Assembly: GCA_036898135.1 (NCBI GenBank)
Contig: CM072513.1
Location: forward strand, 89,738,725-89,802,724
DNA: 64,000 nt
Direction of reading: 5' to 3'
Origin: Oncomelania hupensis
Lineage: Eukaryota; Mollusca; Gastropoda; Littorinimorpha; Pomatiopsidae
Each line of letters begins with the position of its first letter. Within the stretch, counting starts at the first letter, position 1. Both the position numbers and the translations under genes were made by a program. The notes below the pieces were generated by a model, which made no database searches, was not told the DNA's origin, and saw only the letters and a program-made list of their open reading frames with translations. This document shows, in pieces, positions 32,741-42,974 of this stretch.

Positions 32741-34237
32741 ACACAAAAGAACACACTCGCGTAAAAACATGCACACCCACAAAATCATTTCGCTAACATC
32801 ACATTTCAAGTTTTATAAGGCAACAACTGAAGTGCATGCAATAAAATCTCTTGATGTCTTGAACTAAAATCAATAAATGTGATCTTCATAGAAACTGTGC
32901 TGTTAAGGGTTAATCAGTGTAGACTCAGACTGTAGTGAAGTTACAGTGATAGCAGTGAATGTTAGCATCACAAAGCAGCTCTATCTCTTAACTTAACACA
33001 GTAATAACAGCACAGTAACACAAATCTAAACTAAAGGCAAGCTGGCACTTTCAGCTACTGATAGTGATAACCCTGCAAACTATTATAATAAGTAACAAGC
33101 GTAACTTTTCCAGTATGAACCGTGAACGTTGCTAGCCCCAAAAATAAAAAAGCAGCGCACGGCAAATATATACTGGCAAGACGACGCACAGGAAGGGCAC
33201 CTTTACTTGTAAAAGAAAACCGACTTTATGACCCGAAAACAACAGTCAACAGCCTGACCTGAGCCTGGGCCACAAAACAAAATTAATTTGGGTCATCAAC
33301 AGAAATATTTTATTGTTTAGAAATTGGACAAAAAGACAGCTTCTTTTAACAACATGGCAGGTGTGCATAATCGCAAACTGACACTATATATATTCAAAAG
33401 GCAACACTTACTTGCAAGCAGAACAGCATGGAAAGTAGGCTGGAAAATTCTTAGCACATCCATCCACAACCACACTTTATGCGCAATGTTTATTCGAGCC
33501 ACTGGTTTATTCTCCGGCTAAAAAAAGTAAATCATCTGTTCTAAGGGCAGTAATGCCATTTTTTTTGTGTGGGCTAAACAAAGGTTTGCTCTCCCTTGGG
33601 TTATCTGCCATCAAAGACTGGTGTATACATCTTTGCTGCTACATGTTGATGTTGAATACTTGCGTAGCAAGGTTTTTGTTTTTTTCATGTTATGGTAGCA
33701 TGCTCAGTGCACTCAGAAAAATAAGAAGAGGAAAAGAGAGGGTGGGGATAGGGTTATGGTGGTGAAGGAGAAGTGCCATTACCTTAACTTACTTTCATAA
33801 CAAGTATGCACATGCACACACAACATATGGAATATATGTGTGCATGTATTTTCTTTTAAACAGACTTTATTGACTTGCATGTTTGGACTGTACCTATTGC
33901 TTTGTATTGTATTGTTCTGTATGCCAAATATATATGAACTATAAATATATTAAAAATAATAAGAAAGAAACTAAAACAGACAACAGAAAGAGCTGAAAGA
34001 AAGAATTTATTAATAAACTACAAATTATATTAGCAAAGCAGGAAAGAAAGAAAAAAAATACAGATTTGTTTACATCACTGCATCAAAATAAGGAATTTTT
34101 ATTGTTCCCATAAAACACAAGGAAATTTGTTTGCGGAGGACCAAATGGCACAAATAACAAAAAAAAAGCAAGGAAAAAAACACAAAAAAACATGCACACA
34201 GCAAGCAACAAAGCAAGAACCACATCACATCACATCT
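32741..34237. other. Unassigned intergenic sequence
   Basis: 5' flank of DTD2 copy 1. AT-rich, no gene, SINE or promoter motif that I can defend. The part nearest 34200 has a short (CACAT)n run. Confidence 0.5.
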
Positions 34238-35358
34238 AGGCCGTGCGAGCTTGGTTGCCAAGCAACAGGCGCAGGTGTTGTGCCACCGAGTTAGTTCATT
34301 AGTCATTGTTTCTAGGGTCCAGCAGACTGCAAAGTGCTTTTCCAGCCTCCATGCACCTGTAAAAACAGAATGGTGGTGAGTGTCTCCCCAAAATCTTAAA
34401 AAATGTTCTTATTCACTGATTCGTCTGAGTTGTCATGTGGTATATTTGCCCTACTAAAGAATGTTTGGACTTCTCGTTTTTGTTTCCCTTTTTTCCAAAC
34501 TTTGCTTATATTGTAAATAGTTGTCACAAAAATAAAATCTGTGGTCGGCTGCCCTGCCACAAAAGCCCCGGTTACGCCACTTTCATACATTTTTGCTTTC
34601 GACTTCGCGGCCACTTCCAAAATCTATGGCAACAATGTTTCAACTGAACATGACTTAAAGTTCAGCGGCGTTATTATTACATACTCCTGATCACTTTTAG
34701 GAATGTTTAATTGCCGATGGATCTATCGGGAGTGACAGATGGAAGTGGTCTTTCCTTTCATTATGAAGTTGAGGTTGAGACTTCCTACAATGAGACAGAA
34801 CCAGCATGGGATGATGCACTGCCCGTGCCAAAGGCAAGACATTCCTGTGCACACAGTGTGGTTGGAAACCAACAAATCTGCATAAATCTTCTATAATATG
34901 AGGTGAGAATTAAGAGTGGAACGTGTGCCTATATAAAAATAATGCCGCTGCAGTTTTAGTCATGTTAGCTGAAACAATGTTGCCAACAAATTCGGAAGTG
35001 GCCACGCCGCTGAAGCAAAAATGTTTGAGAGTGGTGTTGCAACCTGGGCTTTTGTGGCGGGGCAGTAGACCACAGATTTTACTTTTGTGGCAACTATTAC
35101 AATCTAAGCAAAGTTTGGAAAAACTGGAAACAGAAACAAGAAGCCCAGCATTCCTTAGTAGGGCAGATAGTATACGATGACTCAAGCGAATCAGTGAATA
35201 GGAAAATTTGTGAGTGAGATTTTTGGGAGACACTCGCCGCGATTCTGTTATGATCACTGACCTAGTATCCATGGTTATGATAGTTGCATGGAGGCATGAA
35301 AGGTAGTCAGTGGCGCAACATCCAGGCCCGTTGCTTGGCAGCCAAGCCCGCATGGCCT
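34238..35358. mobile_element. Fold-back element with long inverted arms
   Basis: The left arm (about 34238-34650) and right arm (about 34950-35358) are inverted and roughly 80% similar. Examples are aggccgtgcgagcttggttg versus aggccatgcgggcttggctg (complement), and ctgtggtcggctgccctgcc versus ctgtggtctactgccccgcc. The 300-base centre has no recognisable transposase. A 45-base family D 3' fragment (34287-34332) interrupts the left arm only. Confidence 0.8.
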
Positions 35359-35480
35359 GACATCACACCACACCACATCACACCACACCACACCACATCA
35401 CACCACACCACATCACACTACACCACACCACACCACATCACACCACACCACATCACACTACACCACACCACATCACAACC
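35359..35480. repeat. CACAC/CACAT minisatellite
   Basis: Irregular repeats of acatcacaccac and relatives, beginning where the fold-back element ends. Confidence 0.88.
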
Positions 35481-35992
35481 ACAACGTGCAACACAGCATG
35501 AAATATCAACAGTTTTACATCATAAAAATAAAAACAGTCAGCAACTACCACGCAAAAAAAAAAACAGTCAGCAACTAACACTCTATCCGTGGCAACACAC
35601 TCACTGTCACCACAGGCAATTTTGTTGGGAAAGTTTGCGACATTAGCATATAGCTACCCAAATAAAATTATCAGGTGGACATTGCAGACTGTATTGGCCT
35701 GTGTCTGTGACCCAGTCATATGAAGTCACAGCACCTGGTGTTCCAAAATCACATAGTGGTGCAAAGTCAGCCTATTTTTCAGTTGCAGAGAATGAACACA
35801 ATAGACACAGCAGGTTTTCGGGTCGGGCTGTGAGGTGGGGAGGTGACGGTGGGTGGGATAGATGTGGGTGGGGGTAGTATAATGAGCAATATACATGTTA
35901 ATTTTGTTGATAACCATGCCATCCCATAATATCATATTTTCTGGGTTAAATGGCCAGGGTATCAAGAATATTTGTCTTTTTTATTTTTGTGC
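35481..35992. other. Unassigned sequence
   Basis: Contains a duplicated 26-base block (acagtcagcaacta, 35533 and 35563). No gene seen. Confidence 0.5.
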
Positions 35993-35997
35993 CTGTG

Positions 35998-36573
35998 TGT
36001 TACACTCTTTGTTGGTTTTTATCAGTAGTTGATTCAGCCCCAATGCTTGAATCCTGATAAGTGTAACTCGGATTCGTTTATCCACACAACCTGTTCACTC
36101 AGCAACAAGGCAGGAGTCATCGTATGAAGTTTTCCAACTTTATTCAGCGTACATCAACAACTGCATACAATCCGCTCAATCGCTTTTCACTTTTTCTCTC
36201 ATCAACTCTCAACTTTGCGGCACATATATAGTCTTTCTATCCGAGAAGGTTCGAATGTTCCAGCGTGACGCAATTATAACCAATCTGAATAAAGTTCGTC
36301 ATCACTGTCTTACGTCATACAACTTAGAACAATCTCGCAGCTACTACCAGATCTATCCACATGCTTCGATCGATAGTAAACAAGCAATTCTAGAAAACTC
36401 TCCAATAATATCGACCAACGAAAATTATCAACATTATACCAAGCTTCTTCTAGCAACAACGCAAAATCAAATCAAAGGTAAATACACTCTATTATTGCAT
36501 GCTTTGCAAAACAAAACGATTGGATCTATCATGCGAGTCTCACACGTACTATCATGCGCGTTTTAACGGAACA
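35998..36573 (+). mobile_element. Solo LTR (family L), copy 2
   Basis: 576 bp, TGTTACAC at the left and ACGGAACA at the right, flanked by a perfect 5-bp duplication ctgtg (35993-35997 and 36574-36578). Shares the gattcagcccc and gcatacaatc blocks with copies 1 and 3. Confidence 0.92.
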
Positions 36574-36809
36574 CTGTGACAATGAGTTTACTTGGCAAAA
36601 TTGCATTGTTGTCATGTTAAAAGATCATATAATGGGCAATCGTTGCTCAAGCTTTGAATTTTAAGCTTCTCTTCCTTGTGATGTAAACGTCTTTTCCATA
36701 TATTGGGTAAGCAAATAAATCAACTATGACTTCTATACACACTTCGCTGCGGTGCTGTTCTGTAGAATCAACCTTGATGTTATTACCAGGCACAAAAATT
36801 AATTGATCA

Positions 36810-36810
<1 letters not shown>
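36574..36810. other. Unassigned AT-rich sequence
   Basis: No feature recognised. Confidence 0.5.
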
Positions 36811-36812
<2 letters not shown>

Positions 36813-36898
<86 letters not shown>

Positions 36899-36923
36899 TT
36901 GATATATCTATATATCTATATCT

Positions 36924-36980
<57 letters not shown>
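36813..36980. repeat. TA and TATATC microsatellite
   Basis: About 42 TA dinucleotides, then ctatat hexamers, then TA again. Confidence 0.95.
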
Positions 36981-36982
<2 letters not shown>

Positions 36983-37296
36983 CATTGAAGTTGGCTCAGT
37001 TGTGTATGCTATGGCCTAAATTTGAAGAATTGAATGTTAAGCGATAACATTTTACATTGCAGCCCGTATAGGCAGCGGTTCCAGGCCCATTGATGGCCCA
37101 AGTGCCAAAACCCCACCTCCATCTCCGCCCCAACAAATAATAACATAACAGGGAGATATGGTTGGCTCAGATAGGCAAAAACAGTTTACGCCTTCAATGT
37201 CGAGTGACAACACAGCAGCCTGTACAGTCAGTAATTCAAAACTGCCGTGCCGCAAAAAAGAACATAAAAATAATAATAAAAATGACATGAAAACCA

Positions 37297-37580
37297 AACA
37301 AACATGATCCTGGGACACTGCGCCTCTATCCCTTCGAATGAGAGTATAAACCAAGTCTATAGGCAGTGCACGCACTCAATTCATCGCTCTGACTTTAAAT
37401 ATCCTGATGCTCATGTTCTAGAAGGGTTTGTGTCAGCTACACAAATACACCCAGCAAATACAAATTCCAGGTCACCCAGGATAGTGCTTAGTTGTCTGGG
37501 TATCAGACTATGCACCCAAAGGCTGCAAGTTTGCACCTTGGGTGGCTTGTGTTAGATCTTGTATAGCCAGTTCCTTGTGC
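37297..37580 (+). mobile_element. SINE-like repeat (family G), copy 1
   Basis: Matches 62221-62446 plus 62958-63050. Shared blocks include gagagtataaaccaag, ctgggtatcagactatgcac versus ctgggcagtcagatgagca, and ggtggcttg. The box-B-like tgcaagtttgcacc suggests a tRNA-derived part. It lacks the gcgctat tail of copy 2. Confidence 0.6.
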
Positions 37581-37988
37581 AGCTCTTAATTTGGAAAATA
37601 TCAGAACAATTAAATGAACGTTGTTTTTTTTTTAAATTAAATTAAATTTAAAAAACTGTAGGTTATTTTTAGGCTTAATCTTATTTTTTCCACTGAGGCA
37701 ACACTCAATGTGAATTAATCTAAAAATGATCAGTGACGCTGTTGACATGTGCGATCTTACACCCTAAAGGGCCCTGGACTAAGTTGATCTATAAACCAAA
37801 CTATTTTCCAGTCACTTACTAAAAGATCATTGATGTAACGAAAAAAATAACGGTGCCAATTTTTTTTTAAACTTTTAATACTAATCTCCAATCACTAAAG
37901 GTGACTGCAGTCCAGTTTGTGTTGGTGAAGCAGCTTTCTGAGCAGGTTGAGTGCACCATACAAGTACAATTCATGTTAAATTCTAAAG

Positions 37989-38314
37989 TCACATTTCAAG
38001 CACATGGGTATAAGGTCCATTCGTGGTGCAGCTAAACACTTGTCGAATGCCGTAGGTGCCATGTCGAACAACGTTTACCACAGACGCACATTTCTTGTTC
38101 ATTTCGTACGTTTCCAGGAAGACAGACACAAACTCCTTGTAACGCTGCAGACCCTCCTCTTTGCCGATGTTCTTGTGATACTGCATGACCTTGCCCTTGA
38201 CCGTTCCACCCAATGTCGCTTGAGGAATGATTAGAACGTCCCCAGGTAAGTCCACCACAGACACTAGTTTGCCCTCATCAGTCTCACTCAGCCTTGTGGA
38301 TAGGATCAGCCTGG
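37989..38314 (-). CDS. DTD2: DTD2 copy 2, coding exon 3
   Basis: Acceptor gtgcgtgtttcag before CCAGGCTGATC, phase 1, running to the stop at 37989. 326 nt, identical in length to exon 3 of copy 1. Confidence 0.94.
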
Positions 38315-41300
38315 CTGAAACACGCACATATATTATAATAATAATTATTTTGTAGGCTTAATTATGATAGATGCCCACAGCAGCCAGCACTTCATATTTA
38401 AATCTAAGGTTTGCATTGGTGGTAACAGTGGACTCCGGTTCAGATTCCACCCCCATAGCTCAGTGGAAGAGCGTTTTACTGGCACACCAATGTCTCAGGT
38501 TCGAATCCCATGGTAGCCAGATAAAAGTGGCCATTTTCACTGTCTGTATTTGCAGTATGATTGCTCTGGTGGTTCAGTGTTGATTTGGTTCCTAACCCCT
38601 CTTCCTTGGAGTGGTTATCCTAGTTTGCCGTATCGCCCATGGTGGGCGTAGATGTTAAACTTCAATTTTCATTCATTCATCATCTTCAGACACTTTATTG
38701 CCAAGTGACATACAATGCACAAAGAAGACATGTTGCCACCAGGCACATACACACATTTAATAAATGTATGATATCACAGGCATACGGCATCCTTAGGCTT
38801 GCAAATAAAAAGAACTGGTCAAGGAACAAGGTAAGGGAGTGGGCTCACAATTGCAAACAGATGTGTATTACTATTAGAGAAAGTGAGATGGACGTAAAAT
38901 GCGAACAGAGGGAGAATAAAGAGTAAGAGTGTTGAAGGAGAATGGGAAAGGGGAGTGGGAGGGGAAAGGGGGTGGGTGGGACGAAGGTGAGAAGGAAGAA
39001 AGACATAATTATTATTCCACTGTATTACATCTCTTATCAAACTGACAAAGACATATATTATGCTTACCCATTTTTTCAACATCAGCTTTGGAAGCATCTT
39101 TAAAGAAGCAGATGTAGACAATTGTACCCCTTTGTATCTGGAAAAAAAAAAGAAGAAAAAGCACATGGTACCTGGAACACCGTATGATTTGGTAAGTAGT
39201 AGTAGTGGTAGTAAATAGAGACTTAATTTTAGGACTCGCGGCCTATTCCACTCCTCTTCGTTCAATGTTTTTTGTACGTGAGAGGGGTCACGCTAGTGCA
39301 TTTTTGTACAAATATAATGACAACTAATCGTCATATTCTTTAAACTTAGCTATAAATTTAGAATTGTTGTCCAGAAGTATCTTAAAAGGGTTGACATTTT
39401 TTGCAAATTTTGTGTTAACTGGGAGATCATTCCAATTTTTCACAATCCTGTTTGCATAAGAAAACTTGGGAATATTTGTTCTGTTATAATTTACCATGAA
39501 TTTACCTTGCTGATTTCTGGTCTGGTTGTTTTTTTTATCTGAAACAGCTGTTGAAAACTAACTTGGTCTATCCCGTTAAATATTTTGTATAACTGACCAA
39601 GGAACACAATTTTATGCTTTAGAGTATAGAGTACAGTCATCTTTTACACACAAAAATTAATCAAATAAAAATCCTATCCTATCCTATCTTATCCTATCCC
39701 GTAACTCGGAGATCATAGGGGCACCACAGATGATAGTTTAACCAGCGTACTCCATCTTTCCCTGTCCTCAGCAACCCTGATTGTTTCGCTCAGCGTCAAA
39801 CCGGTCCATTCTCGAATGTTGTCCTCCCACCACTTTTTCGATCTCCCTCTTCTTCTACCTCCTTGCACTGTGCCTTGCAGGATGGTCTTTGCAAAACCTG
39901 ATAATCTGGTGACATGGCCATACCATCAGAGTTTCCGTTTTTACACCACTGTGAGCAGGTCATCGTGTTGTCAATGGCTTGTGTGATGGTATGTCGGACT
40001 TCGTCGTTGGTGATATGTTGGGTATAAGAAATGCCCAGAAGTCTTCTGTAGCACCTCATCTCCATCAGTCCATACTTTGTATTCTTCGTTGGAGAACTGC
40101 TGTGAGGGTCCATGTTTTGCAAGCGTATAGGAAGATGGAGATGACAAGAGAGCGCAGCAGTCTTACCTTGGAATGTAGAATGATGGTCCTGTCTTTCCAA
40201 ATTGGCTTCAACCTCGCCAGGGCAGCAGTTGTTTGTGCGATCCTAAAGAGGACTTCCTGTCGGGACCCATTGTCCGATACAATGGCTCCTAAATATTGGA
40301 AGCTATGTACTGTGTCGAGGGATTGGCCTTGGACTCTGATGTCCGTTTTGATGCCATTGGTGTTGTTGGTCATCATTTTGGCCTTCTCTGCACTTATTTC
40401 CATTCCATAAGCTCTGGAGGCGGTGTCAAGCCTTTGTACCAGCTGTTCAAGTTCTTGTTCCTCTCCAGCCAATCCATCAATGTCATCTGCAAAACGGAGG
40501 TTGGAGATTGCTCTTCCCCCTATGCTGACTGTGCCTTCATGATCTGCAAGGGCATCTGACATGATGCGCTCTAGGAAGATGTTGAAGAGTGTTGGAGAGA
40601 GTAGGCATCCCTGACGCACACCGATTGTTGTTCTGAACCAGTTTCCGATGGCGCTGTTGTGGAGGACTGCATTGGTAGCTTTGTCATACAGGCTTTTGAT
40701 GACTTTAATAATTTTAGAACTGTAACATGTACAACATTACATGTAAACTCATGGTTGCCTACAGAGGTGCATGCCAGACTCAGTCAAACGCCTTTTTGAA
40801 GTCTACGAACACATAATATAGATGTTGTTGGCGCTGTAGGTATTTCTCACAGATTATTCTGAGGTTGAAAATCTGTTCAGTGGTACTTCGCCCTGCCCTG
40901 AATCCTGCTTGTTCTTCAGCTATGATTTGTTCAGCTTTGGGTTTCAACCTGTTGAGTATTATTTTTTTTGAGGACCTTGCTGGGATGGCTGATGAGGTTG
41001 ATGGTGCAGTAATTTTCACATTCCTGAAGGTTACCTTTTTTGGGAAGAGTGATGACAAGCAACTGGGTCCATGATGTAGGCCACTCCCCACTCTGCCAGA
41101 TCTTGTTACAGATAATGGTGAGTGAATCTATCATCGCTTCTCCTCCTGCTTGAAGCAGTTCTGCGGGTATGTTGTCCAATCCCGCTGACTTCCCCTTCTT
41201 CAGCGATTGCACTGCTGCCTCAACTTCTTCTCGGAGAATTGGGAGGATTTCTTCTTCCCTTTTCTCAGGACATGCTAAAACTGATGGGTCTCCGTTTGGT

Positions 41301-42099
41301 GTGTGGTTGTAAAGGTCAGAGCAATACTCTGTCCATCTGTCCAAGACTTCTTGTTCTTCTGTAAGGCATATGCCAGACTTGCTTTGGATCGTGGAGACCT
41401 TGGGCTGTTTAACACTTGTCAGCCATTTCACAGTCTGGTAGGCCTTCTTGCTGTTGTTCTTGTTCAGATTGTTCTCTATTTCCTGGCATTGATCTTCTAT
41501 CCAGCTCTCCTTTGCTGTGTGCATGCCTTTTTGGATGTCATTGTTGATTTTTCGGTAGGCATCAGCTCCCTAATAAAATAAAAATCAATGTTTAATATTA
41601 CTCTGAAATTGAATGATCCTTTAATGAAAGATAAAATAATTACTTTTTTCATCAGCAAAGTTACCTCTACAGTTTCTGGGTGTTCGGCCTTGGATGCTGG
41701 CTGTATGGCAAGCTTGGCGCTTGTGCATTGTTGAACGACAGCTTTCACTCTCACACCACTACCAAGGGATGCTGTTTTCTCTTGTGGTTTCAAACACTGT
41801 TCCACAGAATCTGCTGTGGATGTTGAAGACAAAGATTTTTTTTTACTGTCCCCAGCTTCTTTGCTTGTACACCCAGATGAGCAGGATAATTTCTCTGTAG
41901 GTACTTTTGATTCAAGTGAGAGAGAACTTATAGCTGATTCTGCATTTTCTGATGATATAGATACACTTTGGATTTTTGGATCGGCTGGTTTGAAGTTAGA
42001 TGATACTGACATTACTAAGTTTGAAGTTGGAAATGCTGGATTGTCTATTTGTATATCAGAGTCTTGGTTTGCAGACTTACTTATTTCGTTTGATTCCAT
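37989..42099 (-). CDS. DTD2: D-aminoacyl-tRNA deacylase 2 (ATD) paralogue 2, canonical motifs
   Basis: Spliced from 41665-42099, 39068-39137 and 37989-38314 (435+70+326 nt), giving 276 aa. Role as for the downstream copy: cytosolic editing of mischarged tRNA. PQATLGG lies at 199-205 and TNGPYTHV at 266-273, both as expected for the ATD branch (DTD proper has SQFTL and a different NxGP motif). Other landmarks are VKAVVQQC (118), QRGTIVYICFFKDASKAD, LVSVVDLPGDVLIIP and GTYGIRQVF. Residues 1-117 are Ser/Lys/Asp-rich and differ from the paralogue although equal in length. The start at 42099 lies about 760 bp from the divergent COA4 start. Intron 1 holds LINE A copy A5; intron 2 holds a tRNA-type SINE. 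Confidence 0.94.
38449..38690 (+). mobile_element. tRNA-derived SINE with (ATTC)n end
   Basis: Box A catagctcagtggaagagcg and box B caggttcgaatcccat are both clear, but the anticodon stem does not pair, so it is not a working tRNA. The body ends gatgttaaacttcaattttc followed by attcattcat. It sits in intron 2 of DTD2 copy 2, antisense. Confidence 0.7.
39068..39137 (-). CDS. DTD2: DTD2 copy 2, coding exon 2
   Basis: Acceptor ttttttttccag before ATACAAAGG; donor ATGG followed by gtaagc. 70 nt, encoding IQRGTIVYICFFKDASKAD-VEKM. Confidence 0.94.
39320..39640 (-). pseudogene. 3' end of a CR1/Jockey-type LINE
   Basis: Minus-strand translation with frameshifts gives a GQLYKIFNGIDQVSFQQLF block, then KFSYANRIVKNWNDLP and PFKILLDNNSKF, the typical C-terminus of CR1/Jockey polymerases. 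Dead fragment in intron 1 of DTD2 copy 2. Confidence 0.75.
39671..41573 (-). mobile_element. RTE-like LINE (family A), longest copy A5
   Basis: 1.9 kb with a (GGATA)n 3' tail at 39671. In order on the minus strand: SWIEDQCQEIE, KKGKSAGLDNIPAELL, QAGFRAGRSTTEQIFN, VFVDFKKAFD, RQGCLLSPTLFNIFLERIM, FADDIDGLAG (catalytic DD), FQYLGAIVSDNGS and a C-terminal block. Frameshifts occur near 40000 and 40700, and the 5' endonuclease part is missing. Lies sense-oriented in intron 1 of DTD2 copy 2. Confidence 0.88.
41665..42099 (-). CDS. DTD2: DTD2 copy 2, coding exon 1
   Basis: ATG at 42099; the exon ends GAG followed by donor gtaact. 145 codons, the same as copy 1. The reading frame runs on past the donor by chance. 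Confidence 0.92.
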
Positions 42100-42857
42100 T
42101 ATGATTATGTCTGGGCAAATGTTTTATGTAGAAAATTTAAAACAAGAAAAGTATACACTTACAATGTACACTTACATTAAAATATATTTTGCATGTGTAT
42201 ATTTTGCAAAGAGTTGTAAGAGATCAATCTCTTAGTGGCAGAGTGGTGAAGGACAAACAAAATAAATGGGGAAAATAATAATAAAATATATAAGTTGAAT
42301 AAAATAAAATAATTTCTTGAAAGTTGAATTTAAACTTTCAATGAAAGTTGAAAAATGTTCTTTTTCTACAATACAATGGCACAGCAAACGTCTAATTAAT
42401 AAAATAAGTAATGCATTTGAAGTAATCATAAAACGTGGAATGAGGAATGAGATTCTACATTTATGTGATTAAATTACAAAATTAAAATGTCACAATCAGC
42501 AGTTTTGGCAGCTCATGTTGGCAAGGGTAGTGCATGACGCAATGAGTCGTCTGCAAGAGAAGGGAAGCTACTCTCGTGCTTCAACAAATACCAGAAAATA
42601 TTAAAATAAAATAAATATTACATTTAAAGAAAGCATTTTTCGGTCATCATTCTTAAAACTCAATTACTAAATAAACAAATTAATTTATTATTATACATTT
42701 TAACACGTTGCAAATACATATTTGTATTTAAAGTCCATTTGTATAGGTAGTGTTTATTTAGTTCAGTGGTAGTAATGCTTCTTTCCTTCCTTCCCCAAAA
42801 GAAGATTTCATAGGCCTATCGTCTGATTCTCATGTGTGCTTAATTTCACTTTTTCGG
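42100..42857. promoter_or_regulatory. Shared divergent promoter region of DTD2 copy 2 and COA4
   Basis: 758 bases separate the two start codons. It is AT-rich, with gcatgacgcaatgag (42532) and gcatgatcgatct near the COA4 start. No TATA box that I would defend. Bidirectionality is inferred from gene order only. Confidence 0.5.
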
Positions 42858-42974
42858 ATGGCAGCAGGAATGACGCATGATCGATCTCGAAAGTCTTCAA
42901 AAGAAGAAGACGAGGATCCTGTAGATAAGATGATAAAAAATACCGGATGCATTGATCTACATTATGCAGTGCAG
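42858..42974 (+). CDS. COA4: COA4 coding exon 1
   Basis: ATG at 42858; ends at CAG followed by gttagt. 39 codons, finishing TGCIDLHYAVQ. Confidence 0.92.

Noticed and set aside
34711..34896. Small frame in the centre of the fold-back element
   Set aside because: 61 codons without domain or support; more likely chance.
38449..38530. Functional tRNA gene
   Set aside because: Boxes A and B are good but the anticodon and acceptor stems do not pair; the sequence runs into a SINE body.
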